DNA of 64,000 nucleotides, taken from assembly GCA_022376515.1 (NCBI GenBank), contig WTXI01000023.1:1-64000 (forward strand), given 5' to 3'. Shown piece by piece: positions 19,440 through 29,740 of the stretch. The DNA comes from Lactifluus volemus (lineage: Eukaryota; Basidiomycota; Agaricomycetes; Russulales; Russulaceae). Positions within the stretch are counted from its first letter, which is position 1. Each line of letters opens with the position of its first letter. The translations under genes and the position numbers were made by a program. The notes under the pieces are model-generated. The model ran no database searches. It had not been told where the DNA came from and was given only the letters and a program-made list of their open reading frames with translations.

Positions 19440-21405
19440 GTGGGTCGGGCACTTGATGTGGGGGAATTCCGCACCCGCTTCCCCGGATAATTGGTTGTGT
19501 GCCATGTATTCTGAATGATGGGGTTCCGCCAAAAGGGAACACATCAAGTCATGAGGTATGAAGCGGCGGAGTCTTCTATCGTCCCATGTACTATCTAATG
19601 TTCCGTTTGATTTCATCGCTGCGCCTGCATTTCGTCCCGCAAGTAGTAGTTCTGCCCCTGCGTATGTCCCGCACCAGCCCACCAAATGGCGTGGTAGTGC
19701 CTGCACCATCTTCTTTCGTTCGTGGAGGCCAGTTGTGAGATGGCACAAGTACACTGTATACAGCTGCCATATGACCCCGACAGCGTGACTCACTTCTCAT
19801 TGTAAAAACGTCTCGTTTGTCACTATATTCGAGCGCGCATGTGCAACTAGTACAGTAGTTAAAATACATTTTTCGTAACTTGTCAACTTGTCAAGCTTGT
19901 TGAGCTTGTCGGGTCTTGTCAGCTTGTTGACAAGCAAGAAAAGCCCTAACAAGCCCTGACAAGCTCGAAAAGTTGGCAAGAAAATTGTGATCTTACTGAT
20001 GTACCTTTACTCGACCTTTTACGTCTGGATATTGGCCACGATCTATGTAAAGCAAAATCGTGCATTACAGTTACCTTTCTGGTCTGTGAAAGAGAGATTC
20101 TTGATCGAGGACCCTCCGTCGACAACGGAGATCGACGACCACATCCTAGGCCAGATATTCGATGCACTCAGACCGGAGAATTCCGATCTAGTGCGACTCG
20201 GAAACGAGAATATCAAAATGAAGCTTAAAATGGCAATGAAGAACTTGATGGAACGTACTTGGTCATCCAATTCCCTCTCCGACTCGGACAAAACACGGCG
20301 AGTCATCACCTGTGTGGAGCTCGCTGATGATGCACGCCTCCCGGAAGTAGCGTCGTCAATCCTTCAAGTCATATTCCCCCGGGACCAGCATCAATTATTA
20401 ACACTCGTTGAAATGGGGCAATCCTTGAGAGAGCGGGGTAATTGGATTGGCTTGTGCGCACAAAGCGTTGTTGCTGGCATCATATCAAACGTGCGGCCAG
20501 ACGACGACCGTTGGATTGCGCTAGCCGCGGACCAATTAGGGGAATCGGAAGAGATCATTCGGGGCTACCTCGATGGCGGTCATGAAAACTTGTTACTTGC
20601 CAACTTGATCCACATCACTCGCCAGATCCTTCAATCCTCTTCCAGGAATGACTCGAATCGGGGTCTGGAAATGGCCTCCGCATCGTCAATCATATTACCC
20701 ACACTTTCCAATTTTGACACGAGCAATACTCTTCCAGAACTGAAGCGGGCCTTTGGAGTCTTGTGGGAAGAAATCTATCGGGAAGCACCGAATAACAGGG
20801 TTGTTATGAAGATCCGCGACAGCCTTCGCGGTCTCCGCTTACCTGAAAGCGATGGTCTCCCTTCTGGTTGGGAGGTCCGACAGACTCCATATGATGGGCG
20901 CATATACTATATCGATCATAATATGCAACGCACCACTTGGACCCGCCCATCCGACCTCCCTCCTTATGTCGCACCCCACACTTCTCCCTCACAGGAGGTA
21001 CTAGTATCGCAGCAAGCTCAAAATCATATCAATCGCACCCCCACACTCGCTGTCTCGTCTCACCTCAATGCTCAGCCCCTTGAAAGCGATGGCCGCCCTC
21101 GTGCCGGTGCTTCACAGGCCATTGCCTCTGATTCCACTATCACAACAGCCAATATCGCTGGCTCATCCGGCACCGCTCAGCCTGACCCTAGAAGCGTGCT
21201 TCCTGCGAGTACGCATTCGGCCACGAGCGTTTCAGTGACCCCTACGTATGCCACTTCGCATATACCTTCTGTTTCTCGCCCTGACGCTATACGCTTTACA
21301 CCTTTAAGTGCGCGTCAATATTCTCAGGAACTGGACCGTGGCAATTCGATGAGATCATTTGATCACACGGACCTGAATCGTGACACGTCAGGCAATCCCG
21401 CTTAG

Positions 21406-21949
21406 TCTCTGCTTGGTTGTCTCGTCCTTTTCGTCTTGATGAACGGGCCACGATATCATCCCGGCCACGACACCTTCACTCCTCGGCCATAGACCCGTCC
21501 GTTGCGGCTTCATGTCGCACAACCTATCTCTTTGTCCGTTTCATGTTTCTGATGTGCCTCCTGTGTCTCTGTTTCCCATTTAGCTTTGGATTACGTTTCA
21601 TTCACTCAGTATGTCCTTGTCCCTATGTTTCCCCTTTGGAGAGCCTCGTGCTCCTCCCTGTCTTTGTCTTACTTCCGATCGCTCTCTCTTATATTTAATA
21701 CATTCTCGTCCGATGTGTTGTGCCTGTTCGACTTGCTCCATTACTTACTTGTTCTCAACGTGCCTTCCTATTCAGAGATTACCTTGTATTTGACGTATAT
21801 GATGACCTTTGAAATGTACTTGGAGAGGTAGCGAAATATCGCTGGATCCCCCTTTTTTCTCGAAGCTTTTCTCGTTTTCCTCAAGTTCCTTTAGTTTTTT
21901 TGCTTCCTTCTGCCTCGTTCTCAGTTCTCACCTCATCAACCTCGTTGAA
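21406..21949 (+). other. Repeated 3' flank of locus B
   Basis: Near-copy of 13270-13805, ending in the same junction with a truncated paralog. No independent gene is supported. Confidence 0.6.
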
Positions 21950-22884
21950 ATGGGCCAATTTCTGAAAAGCCAAGGCATTATCGCCGGGGAGCAGATTGGT
22001 TTGTGTGCACAAGGCATTGTAGCTGGCATCATTTCCAACGTGCAGGAAAACAACGATCATTGGATCGCGCTCGCTGCGGATCAGCTAGGCAAATCTGAAG
22101 ATGTCATTCGGAGCTACCTCAAACGTAGCAAAGACATATTTTACTTGCAAACCTGACTCACATTACTCGCCAAATCTTTCACTCTTTGAAGGATAATCGA
22201 GATATGGCTGCATCGTTATCATCCATATTACCGTCACTTGCCAATTTTGACGTACGAAATACTCTTCCTGAACTACAGCACGACTTTGGTGCGTTATGGG
22301 ATGACATTGAACAAGAGCCGAACGACCAAGTTCCAACGGAGATCCATGACGACATGCTTATTCTGTACGATGCTTTGAATGGGACGGCCTCGTCCAATAC
22401 TTGCCCAGTTCTCCCTGACACTCCCTCAGGCTCGACTTCCCCTGTCCACGAGGTAGTCGACGAGGACTCTAGAACGCGTACCATCATTCTCTCCCCTGCA
22501 TCACACTGTAACCCTAGTCTTTCCATTCCATCTATTCCTAAATCAACGCGATGCCCCACCACCGACGCTTCGTCGTCAGACCTCACCTCTTCATGCCTCG
22601 AAGGCCACAGCTGTTCTGATACTTGCGAGTCACAGGTCCTGACCACGGCGACAGTGGGCGGAATTGCTGACACCCCGTCTAGAGGGCAGCCTACCGTTCG
22701 GTCTAACCCGTGTTCCGCGTCTCCCACGATGGTCACATCACATCTCTCCCATGGCATTGTTGAATCATCGCCTCCTACCTCAACATCTGCTCCTCACTTT
22801 ACTCCTCCAGAGGTAGCTTCTTTTTTCACCCCAATAGTACAGGCACTGCACCCCGTTTCGCGCATCACTGCGCTCAGGACCTGA
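21950..22884 (+). pseudogene. Array locus C': helical-domain-only paralog, frameshifted
   Basis: Sister of A' with the same 5' join to 3'-flank sequence. From ATG 21950 it retains a longer helical stretch than A' (it includes E-Q-I-G-L-C-A-Q-G-I-V-A-G). It breaks near 22135, where bases are missing from the S-K-D-x-I-L-L-A-N-L segment, and ends at 22156. The following frame (22186-22884) carries L-P-S-L-A-N-F-D and N-T-L-P-E-L-Q-H-D-F and a Ser/Thr/Pro tail. A', B and C' with their flanks form a duplicated block. Confidence 0.7.
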
Positions 22885-22989
22885 ATGATCGAATTGAAAT
22901 GAAATCGCCTCTTCGTCCGCTACTGGTACACGGCGCCACTCGGCTTCGTCCGAGTCGGATAATCCCGCATAGACTCCGCGTGGAGGAAA

Positions 22990-23376
22990 TAAGTTGCAAT
23001 CCCAACCGTTGAAAGTTTTTGTAGGTTATTTTCGCATCTGTTTTCTCTCAAGGTTAAACGTTTTTGTGGACCATGTGGACTCTGCCGGCAAAGATCGCCA
23101 CGCGTGTTCTTGTATTCCGATAACCTCTGTTCAACACACACGCGGCACCCCAATTAAATGCTCAAATTATACCGACTCTGTTGCCTGCCCTCAGTTTCTG
23201 TGATCACTGGTAGGGTGGATAATTATTACGAGAACAAATAGGGTCTGTTTGTGGTTGGTGCAGAATTATGAGCTTTTTGGAGTAAGTTCAATGACGAGCC
23301 TGCTGATGTGTAGAAAGTAGCTACGCCTAAGCTGTCTTAGGAGGCCCGTACTGTAATTGAATGGGAAAGCTGACGC
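22990..23376. other. Spacer before the palindromic element
   Basis: Repeats part of the A'-B spacer. At about 23285-23350 it holds a short remnant of the coiled-coil-like sequence also found before F and after G-K (words gatgtgtagaaagtagctac and aagctgtct). No gene. Confidence 0.4.
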
Positions 23377-23379
23377 TTA

Positions 23380-24736
23380 CAGTGTTGGGGCACTCCTTGA
23401 CACAGTAGATTGAGATTTGGGTTTTGTCATACAAATTTGGCAATTCTGAGTCGGTATGATTATTGAGTGGTATCTCAAGCCTATATCTACAAAATTTCAA
23501 GCCAATAAAAGATGTTTAATACAACGAACGACGTTGATTTGTGAATAGAGTCCATTTGCCATGAAACTCAGTCCTTGACATAGCGTGACACCCTTGTGAC
23601 ACCCGTTATCTATGTTCCCACACCGCTAGTCAGCTGTCAATCCAAAGTGATATGTGAGGGGATGCGAGGTCGATCGGATCGGGCTTTCACACAAATGTCA
23701 TTATGTCACGCAGACTTGCGCTCATCAAGCCATCTATTTTGTCTGATTTTTCATGACACCAATTGTTGCCCAATTTACTCATTTAGGTGGTCAAATTGTT
23801 GCCAATGTGAGCACACTTCATGCCTAATTTTTAGAACCACTATAAGCTACCAGAATATCTGTACATGAGTGGTCAAAAAGTTGGTACAATCAAAAAAATG
23901 CTAAATTTGGTGTAATGACCAGTATGCTGCCCTAACGACTTGTTCAAAAAATTTGAGATTTTTTATATGTATAGAGTACAGTGTTGGGGCACTCCTTGAC
24001 ACAGTAAGCCTTATCACTCTCAGATCTCGTCCATTCACTTAACTTGACTAATAAAAGTTAATCTGTTATGTCTACTCTATGAATATAAAAAATCTCAAAA
24101 TTTTTGAACAAGTTGTTAGGGCAGCATACTGGTCATTACACCAAATTTAGCATTTTTTTGATTGTACCAACGTTTCGACCACTCATGTACAGATATTCTG
24201 ATAGATTACAGTGGTTCTAAAAATTAGGCATGAAGCGCGCTGATATTGGCAACAATTTGACTACCTAGATGTGTAAATTGGGCAACAATTGGTGTCATGA
24301 AAAATCAGACAAAACAGATGGCTTGATGAGTGGGAGTCTGCGTGACATTTGTGTGAAAGCCCGATCCAATCGACCTCGCATCCAGCGGTGTGGGAACGTA
24401 GATAACAGGTGTCACAAGGGTGTCACACTGTGTCAAGGAGTGAATTTCGTGGCAAATGGACTCTCTTCACAAATCAATGTCGTTTGTTGTATTAAACACC
24501 TTTGATTGGTTTGAAAGTTTGTAGATATAGGCTTTACATACCACTAAATAATCCTACTGACTCAGAATTGCCAAGTTTGTGGCATGGGGATAACAAAACC
24601 CAAAACTCAATCTACTGTGTCAAGGAGTGCCCCAACACTGTAGACATAACAGATTAACTTTTGTTAGTCAAGTTAAGTGAACGGACGAGATTTGAGAGTG
24701 ATAAGGCTTACTGTGTCAAGGAATGCCCCAACACTG
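23380..24736. mobile_element. Palindromic TA-flanked element (mariner-like foldback/MITE)
   Basis: 1,357 bp with termini CAGTGTTGGGGCACTCC, flanked by TA (23377-23379 region on the left, 24737-24738 on the right); CAGT ends and a TA target are typical of Tc1/mariner-derived elements. Inside are four TA-separated modules: L (23380-23976), c (23979-24072), L' (24075-24640, L inverted) and c' (24643-24736, c inverted). L and L' form arms of nearly 600 bp, and c and c' are 94 bp. No transposase frame was seen. Its right end lies 23 bp before the ATG of gene D, where the other paralogs have their upstream region. Confidence 0.8.
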
Positions 24737-24759
24737 TACCACACAATTCAAGTTCTCCA

Positions 24760-27191
24760 ATGTCTCAACCTGAAGGTCCCCATCTTGAGACCCTCAACGT
24801 AGCTATTGGTCATGGAGCAGAGAACAGCCAATGTATGTTTCCCCAACTCTCAACCTTGTTGCTATCCGATTTCACCACCTATGTTTTAGGTGCTGCCACA
24901 GACCGGGCCCCGCAGAAGGACTGGTCGGAGCTAGAGCCTGTTGATAGCTCCGGGGCTCTTTTCTCACTGTACCAGGATGTGACAGAGGAAGACGATAGAC
25001 AGAGGGCTGAACGCTGGCAAAAAGATGCAGACGGGATTCTTGTTTTTGTACGCACCTCAGTTTCATTTTCGACACCGCTTCATACATCGAATCAATGTTA
25101 CAGACTGGTTTGTTGTCTCTCGCCGTTGTCACATTACTTACGGTGACAATCTCGGACCTCAAGAGTAAACCGAGTGCGCCGGATACGTCCGCAAGAATTT
25201 TCCGCCTGATCTATGAGCTTCAACTTTTCGCCTACAACAACGGATCTAGACCTTTCATTCCGAATCAGAACTCGGAGCTAATTCTGGGTCAGGACGTGTC
25301 GCAAATTCCGGGTCAGGACGTGACGCAAATTCGGAGTCCTTTCGCCGATTTACCATCAGCCTTCATCATAGCGAATGCACTCCTTTTCGGCTGCTTGTCT
25401 CTCAATATTTTCTCTGCAATGCTGGCTCTGTTGCTACAGCAATGGACACGTCAATACCTCATGCTTACTCATTCCCTGCGGCCCAGCTCCGACTTCCGAG
25501 CGCGGGTGCGCGGAGTCATGGGCGGCGACCAATCGCCAATCTCTTTGGCAATTTGGGCCTCGATGAATTTGTTATATTTGTCCCTGGCCCTTTTTTTTAT
25601 CGCCCTTATCCTCTACCTTCCCCTACTTTATCCGCCGATCTACATCTCCTTCTACACTTGCTCAGCCATTTGCCTCTCGATATGTGCCTTCATCGAAGTT
25701 ATGGGCAGACGTGCATTACATCTACCATTCTTCGCAAGCATCCTGCCTTATCGGGTTGTGCCTAAGACGTTTGACTGGAAATCGACAACGGAGATCGACG
25801 ACCGCATCGTATCCCAGATATTCGATGCGCTCAAGCCGGAGAATTCCGATCGAGTGCGATTCGGAAACGAGAAGATTAAAATCAAGCTAAAAATGGCAAT
25901 GAAGAACTTGATGGAACGTACTTGGTCATCCAATTCCCTCTCCGACTTGGAAAAAACACGGCGAGTCATCGCCTGTGTGGAGCTCGCTGATGATGCACGC
26001 CTCTCGGACGTAGCGTCGTCAATCCTTCAAGTCATATTCCCCTGCGACCAGCACCAATTGTTAACCCTCACTAAAATGGGGCAATCCTTGAGGAGCCGAG
26101 GTAATGGGATTGGGTTGTGCGCACAAAGCGTTGTTGCTGGCGTCATTTCAAATGTGCAGCCAGGCGACGACCGTTGGATTGCACTCGCTGCAGACCAGTT
26201 AGGGAAATCGGAAGATGTCATTCGGGGCTACCTCGATCGCGGTCCTGAAAACTTGTTACTTGCCAACTTGATCCACATCACTCGCCAGATACTTCAGTCT
26301 TCTTCCGGGGACGACTCGAATCCGGGTCGGGATATGGCCTCCGTATCGTCAATCATGTTACCAACACTTTCCAATTTCGACATAAACAATACTCTTCCAG
26401 GACTGAAGCACGACTTTGGAGTCTTGTGGGACGAAATCGATCGGGAAGCACCGAATAACAGTGTTGTTACGAAGATCCGCGACAGCCTTCGCGATCTCCG
26501 CGATGAGAGCTTACCTCAAAGCGATGGTCCCCCTTCTGGTTGGGAGGTCCGACAGACTCCAGATGGGCGTATCTACTACGTCGACTATAACATGCACAGC
26601 ACCACTTGGATGCCTCCGTCCATTAATCCCACCAACGGTGATCTCCCCCCTGGGTGGGAGGTTCGACAAACTCCAGATGGGCGCACATACTACATCGATC
26701 ACAACATTCAACGCACCACTCGGACCCGCCCATCGGACCCCCTTCCTTATATCACACCCCACACTCCTCCCTCACGGGAGGTACTAGTATCACAGCAGGT
26801 TCCAGATCATATCACTCGCACCCCCACAATCACTTTTTCGTCCCACCTCAATGTCCAGTCCCTCCAAAGCGATGGCCGTCCTCAGGCCGGTACTTCACAG
26901 GGCATCGCTTCTGCTGCCACTACCAAAACAGCCAATATCGCTGACTCATCTGGCGCAGAGCCTAGCCACGTGCTTCCTGCGAATACGCATTCGCCCACGA
27001 GCGTTTCAGTGAGCCCTTCTCCTACGTATGCCACTTCGCATGTACCTTCTTTTTCTCGCCCTGACACGATACGCTTTACACCTTTCAGTGCGCGTCATGA
27101 CTCTCAGGAACTGGACCATGACAATTCGATTGAGATGAGATCACTCGATCACACGGACCTGAGTCGTGACACGTCAGGCAATTCCGCTTAG
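24760..27191 (+). CDS. Array gene D: DUF6535-like membrane protein with WW domains
   Basis: Exons 24760-24832, 24890-25047 and 25104-27191 give about 772 residues. Both introns are short (57 and 56 nt), gtatgt...tag and gtacgc...cag. Splicing the second joins D-G-I-L-V-F to T-G-L-L-S, the usual start of the DUF6535 membrane domain. Membrane segments lie at about 78-98, 162-190 and 220-278 (two). A helical region follows ([31 protein letters not shown]), then WW domains at about 552-582 and 591-621. The second Trp of WW2 is Arg (T-T-R-T-R-P-S), and the ligand-like motif has decayed to P-L-P-Y. A 24-bp tandem duplication at 25281-25328 adds eight residues. Unlike its sisters, exon 1 ends CAAT rather than CAAG. 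Biochemical role unknown. The palindromic element in front may alter or abolish its expression. Confidence 0.82.
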
Positions 27192-27231
27192 TCTCTGCTT
27201 GGTTTTTTCGTCCTTTTCGTCTTGATCAAGG
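27192..27231 (+). other. 3' flank of D up to the copia insertion
   Basis: Begins with the conserved tctctgcttgg block. The last five bases, caagg, are the copia target duplication, repeated at 32915-32919. Confidence 0.8.
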
Positions 27232-27682
27232 TGATGAAAAGCAGCGGCTGAGGTAGATTAGATAACGCTAGATAAGATAGCGTTCAGTCGATGTGTAAGA
27301 GACTATATTTCATAATCATAATTTACCTAGATAAGATAGCGCTAAGTAAAAGTCGCGTGAGTCCAAATAAGGTAAAAGATGATGTAATCGTAATACTCAC
27401 TTCAGTCGATGTGTAAGAGACTGAAGTGATAGCAGCTGGGAAATGTCCTTTAAATACATAGAAGGAGCGTGCATTGGCCTAGGGCCTCATACAATAGATG
27501 TACAATAGACATAATGCCATCATTGTCCTTTCTGAGAGAATAGGGAGCGTGCACAATGGTAAAGAATGTATTAATCAATTATCTACGAATATCTACATTG
27601 TACGCTTGGACCGGTTAGATCCGGTCCGTGACACTGTCCGTACTGCCCGGGAATGTTCCCGCGCTACCGGCCCGTCTCAACA
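27232..27682 (-). repeat. 3' LTR of the copia element
   Basis: 451 bp with TG...CA ends. Next to it inside the element, the coding strand has cacggggaga, a plausible polypurine tract at 27683-27692. Confidence 0.93.
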
Positions 27683-27709
27683 TCTCCCCGTGATTAAGAC
27701 ATTCCTAGA

Positions 27710-29740
27710 TTAGATAATGAGTCCTAATCCAGTAACGAAGTCTTGTAGTTTCACGCGCGCGAGAGGCTTAGTCAATCCATCAGCCAACATATCGTTGGTA
27801 GAAGTCCTGATAAGATCAATAAAACCATCTTGAACATATTCACGGATCGCGTGATGTTTGATGGGGATGTGTTTAGATCTTCTCCCGGTCACGGGGTTGA
27901 GCGCCAGATCAACTGCACCCTTGTTATCTCCGTGTAGGGGAATCGGATCAGAGATCTCGTAGCCGATCTCGCTGAAGAAACTCCGATACCACGCTGCCTG
28001 ATTACCAGCATCAGTGAGCGCCATGTACTCGGCCTGGGTGGTGCTTTGAGCCACGGTCTTTTGTTTGCGTGATGTCCATGAGATCGCGGCATCAGCCAAT
28101 AAGAACACGTAGCCCGATGTGGAATGATAATCATCCGCATCATCTCCCAAGCTGGAATCGGAGAATCCGTGCAGCCCGTCGCCACGCGCGCCATCATATC
28201 GCAGCCGTAGATCTGCGGTGCCATTGAGATAAGATAGCACGTATTTGGCTAATCGCAGATGCTGAGGAGACGGATTAGATGCGTATTGCGCAAGGCGTGA
28301 GACAGCAAAGGATATATCGGGCCTAGTGCCGATCTGAACGTAGAGCAGACTGCCAATGATCTTCTGATAGTAGTTGATCTCTGCAGCTGTCGCTTGATCA
28401 GTGTACTTGATTAGATGTACTTCAGCACCGGCCGGAAGTGGGGTGATTGTGGGGTTGCTATCAGCCATCCCAAAGCGATCGACAATTTCTGCGATGTAAC
28501 TTGATTGATCTATCTCTAATCGCTTGATTGATCTGTCGCGCGTGATTCTGACTCCAAGATATGAGTCGATCTCGCCTAGATCGGTCATTTCGTAGCGACT
28601 AGACAGCGTAGATTTGATTTGATCAACTGATTTTCGCGAATCGCCTAAGATCGTGATATCATCGACATAGAGGATCACTATAATCGTTCCCCCCTCATCT
28701 TGGCGATGATAAACCCCGGCATCGGAATGCGTGCACGTAAATCCGAGCCCGATAAGGACTCCATGGAACTGCTGATTCCATGCGCGCGATGCCTGTTTGA
28801 GCCCGTAGATTGCCTTTTTAAGGAGGCATACCTTATCTGATCTGTCCGGATCTATGAAACCTTGCGGCTGCTCCATGTAGATTTCCTCGTCCAGTAGCCC
28901 ATTCAGGAACGCCGACTTGACGTCCATCTGATGGATCTCCCAATCCTCTAGCGCGGCCAACGCTAGTAGCAGTCTTAAAGACTCAAATCGGGCTACTGGG
29001 GAGAAGGTTTCATCGTAATCTATTCCCTGTACCTGAGTGAACCCCTTTGCGACTAATCGCGCGCGATAACGCCCATCTGCTTTCCGCTTAAACACCCATT
29101 TAGATTTGACGGCCTTCCGGCCCGCCGGTAAGTCTACCAATTCCCAGGTTCCATTTTTGGCCAGGGCGTCCATTTCATATTGGCACGCGTCCTGCCATTC
29201 CTCTGCGGAATCCGAGCCCATGGCTTCCTTAAAGGTAGTGGGATCTCGGGACTCCGCTGCAGCCAATAAAGCGGCGTGTGAAAGCTGACCGGTCCGAGGC
29301 GCGCGCGCTGCGTTATCTGCATTAGCGTAGCGCGGATTTGGACGCGGGCGTTCCCGGAGTCGCATAGGCGAGGGCGGACGTCCGAAGGACGGTCCGGGAA
29401 GCCGATTGTCCAGAAGCGGAAGTGGCTGCCGCCTGATCCGGGCAACGCGCGCTCGGGCTGGAGGAGTGGCTGCTGGCTGTGAGGGTGGAGTATGGAATAC
29501 TGTAGACTGTCTATCCGGTGTAGGTATTACTTGGGGTGTTTCAGGGGGTGCAGGAATACTAGGGGTACTCATAGGGAATGTAATCGTTGTAGATCCTTCA
29601 ATCATAGAGGTTTGCGCAGGCGCGGGAGCGGGCGGCCCGGCGGCTGCGCTGGCTGGGAACGTAGTCTCATCGAATGTCACGTCGCGGGACAGTACGATCG
29701 AGCGCGTAGATCTGTTCCAAAACCGTAACCTTTAGAACCC
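27710..29740 (-). CDS. Copia pol 3' part: reverse transcriptase and RNase H
   Basis: The frame is open from about 29740 and ends at 27710. It begins with the integrase-tail segment F-W-N-R-S-T-R-S-I-V-L-S-R-D-V, which belongs to the end of the upstream frame. A Pro/Ala-rich linker follows, then the copia reverse transcriptase (N-G-T-W-E-L-V-D, W-V-F-K-R-K, active site Y-V-D-D in I-L-Y-V-D-D-I-T-I). RNase H (S-D-S-S-L-G-D-D, K-Q-K-T-V-A-Q-S-T-T-Q-A-E-Y, H-I-P-I-K-H-H) is the last domain, as in all copia elements. All catalytic motifs look intact. It would act in virus-like particles copying the element RNA. In this copy it is out of frame with gag-integrase by one base. Confidence 0.92.

Larger units (their letters stand above)
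16508..20001. mobile_element. DNA element 2 inserted in array gene B
   Basis: 3,494 bp flanked by TA duplications. Ends start CATCAG(G/T)AAGATCAC and are inverted copies over about 25-30 bp. Both ends are followed by clusters of short GACAAG/CTTGTC words in both orientations (about 16530-16720 and 19870-19980), a subterminal-repeat layout seen in CACTA/CMC-type and related elements. No transposase frame is visible, so it is non-autonomous. It carries a fragment resembling the IRE1 gene at 19221-19439. The terminus resembles DNA element 1 (CATCAGGAAAATCCA). Confidence 0.82.
15695..21405 (+). pseudogene. Array locus B: DUF6535-WW gene split by a DNA transposon
   Basis: Exons are 15695-15764, 15823-15989 and 16047 onward; the third is interrupted by DNA element 2 at 16508-20001. 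The target TA is present on both sides (16506-16507 and 20002-20003). Counting it once, the frame continues exactly from the left part to the right part, which is open to the TAG at 21405. Apart from the insertion the gene would encode about 699 residues: membrane domain, helical region, one WW domain (L-P-S-G-W-E-V ... T-T-W-T-R-P-S) and L-P-P-Y. The single WW looks like WW1 fused in frame to WW2. An alternative in-frame ATG lies at 15677, but most paralogs have only the inner one. Premature stops inside the insertion would truncate any unspliced product after the third membrane segment. Confidence 0.85.

Noticed and set aside
19068..19793. Longer open frames on both strands around the IRE1-like piece
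   Set aside because: Only one frame (19221-19439) carries conserved motifs; the longer ones are shadows.
23596..24505. Short open frames within the palindromic element as a transposase
   Set aside because: None shows a DDE/DDD motif or length suitable for a mariner transposase, and mirror copies exist because of the inverted arms.
27498..27713. 71-codon frame near the copia 3' LTR, repeated at 32730
   Set aside because: It lies within the LTR and is repeated because the LTR is repeated; it has no known domain.
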